Positions 59,963 through 64,000 of a stretch of DNA of 64,000 nt are shown piece by piece. The first letter of the stretch is position 1; every line of letters starts with the position of its first letter. Made by a program: the position numbers and the translations under genes. A model generated the notes under the pieces. It saw only the letters and a program-made list of their open reading frames with translations. It had not been told where the DNA came from and ran no database searches. The stretch comes from Hypericum androsaemum (Eukaryota; Streptophyta; Magnoliopsida; Malpighiales; Hypericaceae): contig OZ023182.1 of the NCBI GenBank assembly GCA_963995505.1, forward strand, positions 5,324,707 to 5,388,706, written 5' to 3'.

Positions 59963-60565
59963 CGGAATCGCTGATCAAGCGACGAGATTAAGACCGGAGA
60001 GGGAAAATGATCGGCGGGCGATGAGAAGGAAAGAGGTAGGAGAGAGAAAGAGAGGACGACGACGACGATTAGGAAAGGAAGAAGGGCGGAGCGGGGGGGG
60101 AGGGCAGAGCAGCGGGGAAGGAGGGGGGTTATATTTTTTTGTGGAATTATATAGAAAAAAGTGGAACCCTAATGAATATGTTTGGATAAAAATTCGAAAA
60201 TACCCTCAATAGATTCTGACCATCAGATCTGTAAAAAACTCGAAAATATCCTCAACAGATTCTGACCATCAGATCTGTAAAAAAAAATTTTGATCAAATC
60301 TAAAGGCCCATATTTAGTCCATACCATGGGGATGACTTTTATGTAGTCCCCCCGAATCCAAATCTGTCACCCCGTGGCTGCCCCGTCAAGGACGACGCCG
60401 TTTCAATATAAAAGGTATGGAAAGCTACTATTCCATGCATCCGGAAGCAGGTCTATAAGGTTTCACTCAGCCAATTAATAATGTAACAGAATATGATTCA
60501 GAATTTTATTATCCGAGAATGTTCGATTCTAAAATTTCAATATTTCTAGAACTTATAATACATCA

Positions 60566-63022
60566 TCAACACCACTCCTCGTCGGAACCAAGAAACTTCT
60601 CCAAGCTCTCAAGATCAAAACCACCCATCGGAAGAGGGCTGGCGGTATCCTCCACGAACACATCGACGCCATTTCTCTGACGATAATTGGCCGCATCCAA
60701 ACCCACCTCGTAATTATTAGCCTGCAAAAAATCCGACCCAGGAGTCTCCGGCAACAGAAGGTCGCTTATATCAAAATCCATGAGGAGTTCGTCGTCTTCG
60801 TCCCCTAATATCCCCGAAGAATTATTATTAATATTATTATTAACGCTATCTCCATTGCTACCTACGAACCCTTCAGGGCTATCAGGATTATCAATAATTT
60901 TGTCGGTGTCGAGGGGCAATGGCCGAAGTGGGAGAATAGTAACGACGCCGGTGCATCGAACTGCCTTTGTCCTAATAACTTGGTGCGGTGTATAATTATC
61001 ACACACTTTGTCTTCGTGTTTCGCCGGAATTAGAACATGTTTTTTCTTGGGAGATTGAGGAATCTTGTCGCCCTGGGCCACCCTCCTGCTTAGATTTGTG
61101 TTCCAATAATTCTTTATTTCATTGTCTGTTCGCCCCGGTAATCTTCCGGCTATGAGCGACCACCTTAAAAATAGGCAGGGACGACAAATTGTAGTTAGCT
61201 ATTGAGTAGAATAATGTTGGTGATAATATAACAGAGAAAGAAAACTTGACAGAGCCGAAAAGGAAGACAGACAGAGACAACGTGCATTAGTGGTGCCTTT
61301 TTCCCCGTCTTAAGTGTCCTCTAGCTAACCCTTTTCCAATAAAATTATAAAAACATATCTGCTAACTAGCTAGATACCAAGCTTCCTCCCGAGATGCATT
61401 TGAGTTAAATTCGAACGACTTATTTAATTTAATTAATAAATATTGAATTTGAATTTTTCTAAATATAATTATATTAAATATTTATCAAAATTGTTAATAC
61501 ATTTCAAAATTATATGAATTAATTTGTATAATTATTGTTTAAATATCAAATGGTATAAAATAAAAAATTGTTCCAAAGTTTTAAATGGAGGCAGTTAATC
61601 ATAAATTTTATAGAATTGTGTTTAAATTTGGTATATTTATTTTAAAAGTTGTGTATATTTAATGTAAAATAAACATAATTTACATTTAACTTGCAAAAAA
61701 TCTCATTGTAGGGTTGAAATTTTTTTTCGTTATTGTATGGGAGCAGTTGAGATTTGTTTGTTAATTTATTCATTTTTATAACGGGAACGTTGCCTCCACT
61801 TGTACGTGGCCGCTCTATACCCCTCGGGCTTTTATTTATTTATCTTCTGACGTAAAAGGACCCACTAGTATCTCCATGCCATTCTTTTTCGTTTGACAAA
61901 TGTAGCTCATAAATAACGACGAGAGCCACACAAAAAAAAGCAAAACATGTCTTTTTTTAAGAAAGAAACATAGTCATTTTTTGGTGTTTAGTAAAATATT
62001 ACTATTATTTTTTGCTTGTCTCTAATATGATTTTTTAAACTACAAAAAATGTAAAATAATATTCCAAAAGTAGAGAAAAAATCGTATATTTAACTAATAT
62101 CAAGGATCTCAAATCATTTTGTCCAAATATATAATATTTTTTCTTTTGGGACGAATGACGATAGGCGATAGCCGATGATTTAGTCGAGAATTTCTATATT
62201 TTAGAATTCTTTATCTAACGTCAACAACTTAAAAAGAAAAGGTGGAAATTAAAAATTAAAAAGAAGTACAAGAATCGCCCTCTTTTTTTCTGTCATCATC
62301 GATCAAATCATTGAAATGGGAATGCCACTACTAGCTACCTGGGGGACAAAAGCATGCTCGGAGAGGTATTTTATAAACTCAATAGATAATTCAAAATAAA
62401 TAAATGACAAAGTCAAATGTTGTTATGATCTAAATGGCGGGTAAATCGCTCAAACAGAATGATTGGGTCTATAAAGGCAAGGATACCAAAAAAAAACAGA
62501 AAGACTTAAATGTTAAATTTAATTTGTGAGATTTTGGATTCAACTTATACAAATATAAAAGATATTATTGAAAAAATCATATTCTGAAGTACAGTCCGTA
62601 CGGTGGAGCAGAAGGTTGAGAAAGTGCATGGAAGTAAGTTAATGGCGGTACTAAATACCTATTACCGAGGAGCTTGTGTAACCTGACAATGAGCTCTTCT
62701 TCTTCAACGGAGATATTGCCTCTCTTGATATCGGGTCTGAGATAATTCAACCATCTAAGTCTACAACTCTTCCCACATCTCTTCAACCCTACAAAAAAAG
62801 AAAAATACCCAATAAATTGAATGTACAAAATGGCCAGAAAATAGAAGCTTAGTTAGAGAAATGGAGCTGCGATTAAAAATAAAACATACCAGCTTTTTGA
62901 GGAAGGTCTCTCCAATTTCCCTCCCCATTAAGTTTAATGTAATTAACGAGGATTTTGTCCTCCCTAGCAGTCCAAGCTCCTCTGTTAAGTCCTTCTTTGG
63001 CACAGCAAGGCCTCCTTCCCAT
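60566..63022 (-). CDS. R2R3-MYB transcription factor, TT2/MYBPA2-like (subgroup 5)
   Basis: Exons 63022-62890, 62788-62659 and 61163-60566; 286 residues; start [20 protein letters not shown] is the canonical R2 beginning. Both repeats are complete, with regularly spaced Trp and the third helices [20 protein letters not shown] and [15 protein letters not shown]. The bHLH-interaction signature [DE]Lx2[RK]x3Lx6Lx3R is met from EELIVRL through LIAGR. Downstream, VIRTKAVRC matches the subgroup 5 motif of TT2/PA regulators. The C-terminal half is acidic and Asn-rich ([19 protein letters not shown]) and ends SDEEWC. TT2-type MYBs act with bHLH and WD40 partners to switch on proanthocyanidin genes such as ANR. 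The three-exon layout with conserved splice positions supports the model. Intron 2 is unusually long at 1495 bp and AT-rich, with no repeat recognised in it. The final target genes are not predictable from sequence. Confidence 0.94.
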
Positions 63023-63189
63023 TTCTCTCGCTGGTCTAATTATTTGCTCTCTCTTCTTCTTCTTTCTGCTTTTTTTAGCCTTCTACCTAAATCTGGCTCT
63101 TTTATGTTCTAAGCAAGAGACCTACGTATATTTATACCCGATTTTCCTTGCCGGTCCTTGTCTCATTGAGAAGGACTTTGTTGTCTCCT

Positions 63190-63230
63190 ATCTAGGTCTA
63201 AATCCTGGAGGTTGACCCTATATAATTTGG
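63190..63230 (-). promoter_or_regulatory. TATA region of the MYB gene
   Basis: AATTATATAGGG on the minus strand (about 63216-63227), some 195 bp before the ATG, is a plausible TATA box. A W-box core (GGTTGACC, 63210-63217) overlaps it. Confidence 0.45.
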
Positions 63231-64000
63231 CCCATTCTTTCTCTCTCACTTTCGTCGTTTGGTTTTTTTTACGAACATATATTAACTCAACTAATAATCC
63301 AAATTTAAGTTAAATATGACATAAAATAATGGCAATTATTTCATACAGAATTCTGACAAAGTTTAATAGAAAAACAACTGGTACTAGGCCTTGTTCTATG
63401 TATTCTTTTGTCTATAAGTAATAATTACTTCAATAAAACACAATCTCCTACACCAAATGTTCTTCAAAAAGATCAAAAGATAGTGTCACATCTATAGAGG
63501 ACACGTGGCCGTCTCGAGCAAAGTTTTAAGAATCGTTGTTGCATCTCCTTCTCATACCATTCCAAACTTCAGTTCTAGATAGTTTCCATTAGTTTGACTT
63601 TTTTTATTGAGGCATTAGTTTAATTGTTACCGGTACAGAAAACCAGAACTCAACACACAGAATGAAGCAAGTAGTACTAGAAAGCATGCTTTATTTTTCT
63701 GCTGAAAGCTTAGCTAATCATTAATCAATCAAACAAATATATAATATATAATTCGGATACGTAGTTGAAAAAGAGGCAACATGACACACGTTCTGAGAGA
63801 GACATTTTTATGAAAAACACACGCGTTAGTTAAAAAATTTGAATTCATTTAAAATTTTGGATTCAAATTGTTCAAATGTAAAAGATATTATTAGATAACT
63901 ACAAAGAAAATGTAGATGAGAAAATGATTTCCTCTTGTTGGGATAAAGGAAAGAAAAAGATTAAACGTAAAATTCAAGGAATTTTCTTGTCAAGCTACCG
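63231..64000. other. MYB upstream region to the window edge
   Basis: AT-rich DNA with no gene and no repeat recognised; presumably distal promoter. Confidence 0.5.

Larger units (their letters stand above)
59027..60365. mobile_element. Pack-MULE D with perfect 9-bp target duplication, carrying a PGI gene fragment
   Basis: A perfect 9-bp repeat GTCACCCCG at 59018-59026 and 60366-60374 brackets the element. It begins GGGTTCAAATTCAGTGGGGA and ends in the inverse (CCCCCCGAATCCAAATCT). The right subterminal region has two tandem copies of AATACCCTCAATAGATTCTG plus ACCATCAGATCTG (60198-60275), shared with elements C, E and F. Inside, from left: an AT-rich arm, a 22-bp array (59154-59480), then three exons of a glucose-6-phosphate isomerase gene on the minus strand with their introns and probable 5' leader (59606-60060). 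The 9-bp duplication and absence of a transposase define a non-autonomous Mutator-like element. Confidence 0.9.

Overview
This window is nuclear DNA from a flowering plant, most likely a eudicot. Genes are split by short AT-rich introns with GT-AG ends, protein families are plant-specific (growth-regulating factor, R2R3-MYB, 12-oxophytodienoate reductase), a miR396 target site is present, and the intergenic DNA is packed with plant-type L1 LINEs, Mutator-like elements, hAT and SINE copies and solo LTRs. No bacterial operon, CRISPR array, rRNA or tRNA gene was found. All exon limits were worked out by hand from splice sites and reading phase. The phase closes exactly in every gene model, but single-base errors remain possible.

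Five host genes are supported. (1) 1-1634, minus: the 5' half of an OPR3-type 12-oxophytodienoate reductase (jasmonate synthesis), cut by the window edge. (2) 21617-27724, plus: a complete 18-coding-exon, 797-residue DENN-domain protein. (3) 36090-37681, plus: a 344-residue growth-regulating factor (QLQ + WRC) with a miR396 site; its start codon appears to be rebuilt by splicing. (4) 39798-49029, minus: a complete 24-exon, 1101-residue CTR9/VIP6/ELF8 subunit of the PAF1 complex. (5) 60566-63022, minus: a 286-residue R2R3-MYB of the TT2/MYBPA2 (subgroup 5) type.

The spaces between them are mobile DNA. 3521-9720 is an almost intact 6.2-kb L1-type LINE with a 15-bp target-site duplication; only four nonsense codons and one frameshift were found. 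10077-14139 is a nest of Mutator-like elements: two copies of a long-TIR family (one carrying a glycosyltransferase fragment), the second inserted in an element of another family. That other family (four members: 11403-14139, 30607-32496, 34917-35482, 59027-60365) has terminal GGATTTGGATTCAG-like repeats. Two members show 9-bp target duplications, and three carry internal arrays of a 22-bp unit with a CCAATATC core. The copy at 59027-60365 is a Pack-MULE holding the first three exons, introns included, of a cytosolic glucose-6-phosphate isomerase gene. 18040-20400 is a decayed LINE split by a 740-bp hAT element. Two solo LTRs (30244-30513 and 54166-56055) have perfect 5-bp duplications. A 172-bp SINE sits inside the second LTR.

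The least expected signal is a set of four micro-insertions of 15-18 bp. Each ends in a poly-A or poly-T run and is flanked by an 11-14-bp perfect direct repeat, as expected if L1-type retrotransposition was aborted after copying only the 3' tail. Other items worth checking are the split GRF start codon, a perfect 29-bp hairpin in a CTR9 intron and a membrane-like reading frame of unknown origin in one MULE. The host genes do not form a functional cluster. OPR3 and the TT2-like MYB both belong to jasmonate or flavonoid biology, but nothing in the sequence links their regulation.
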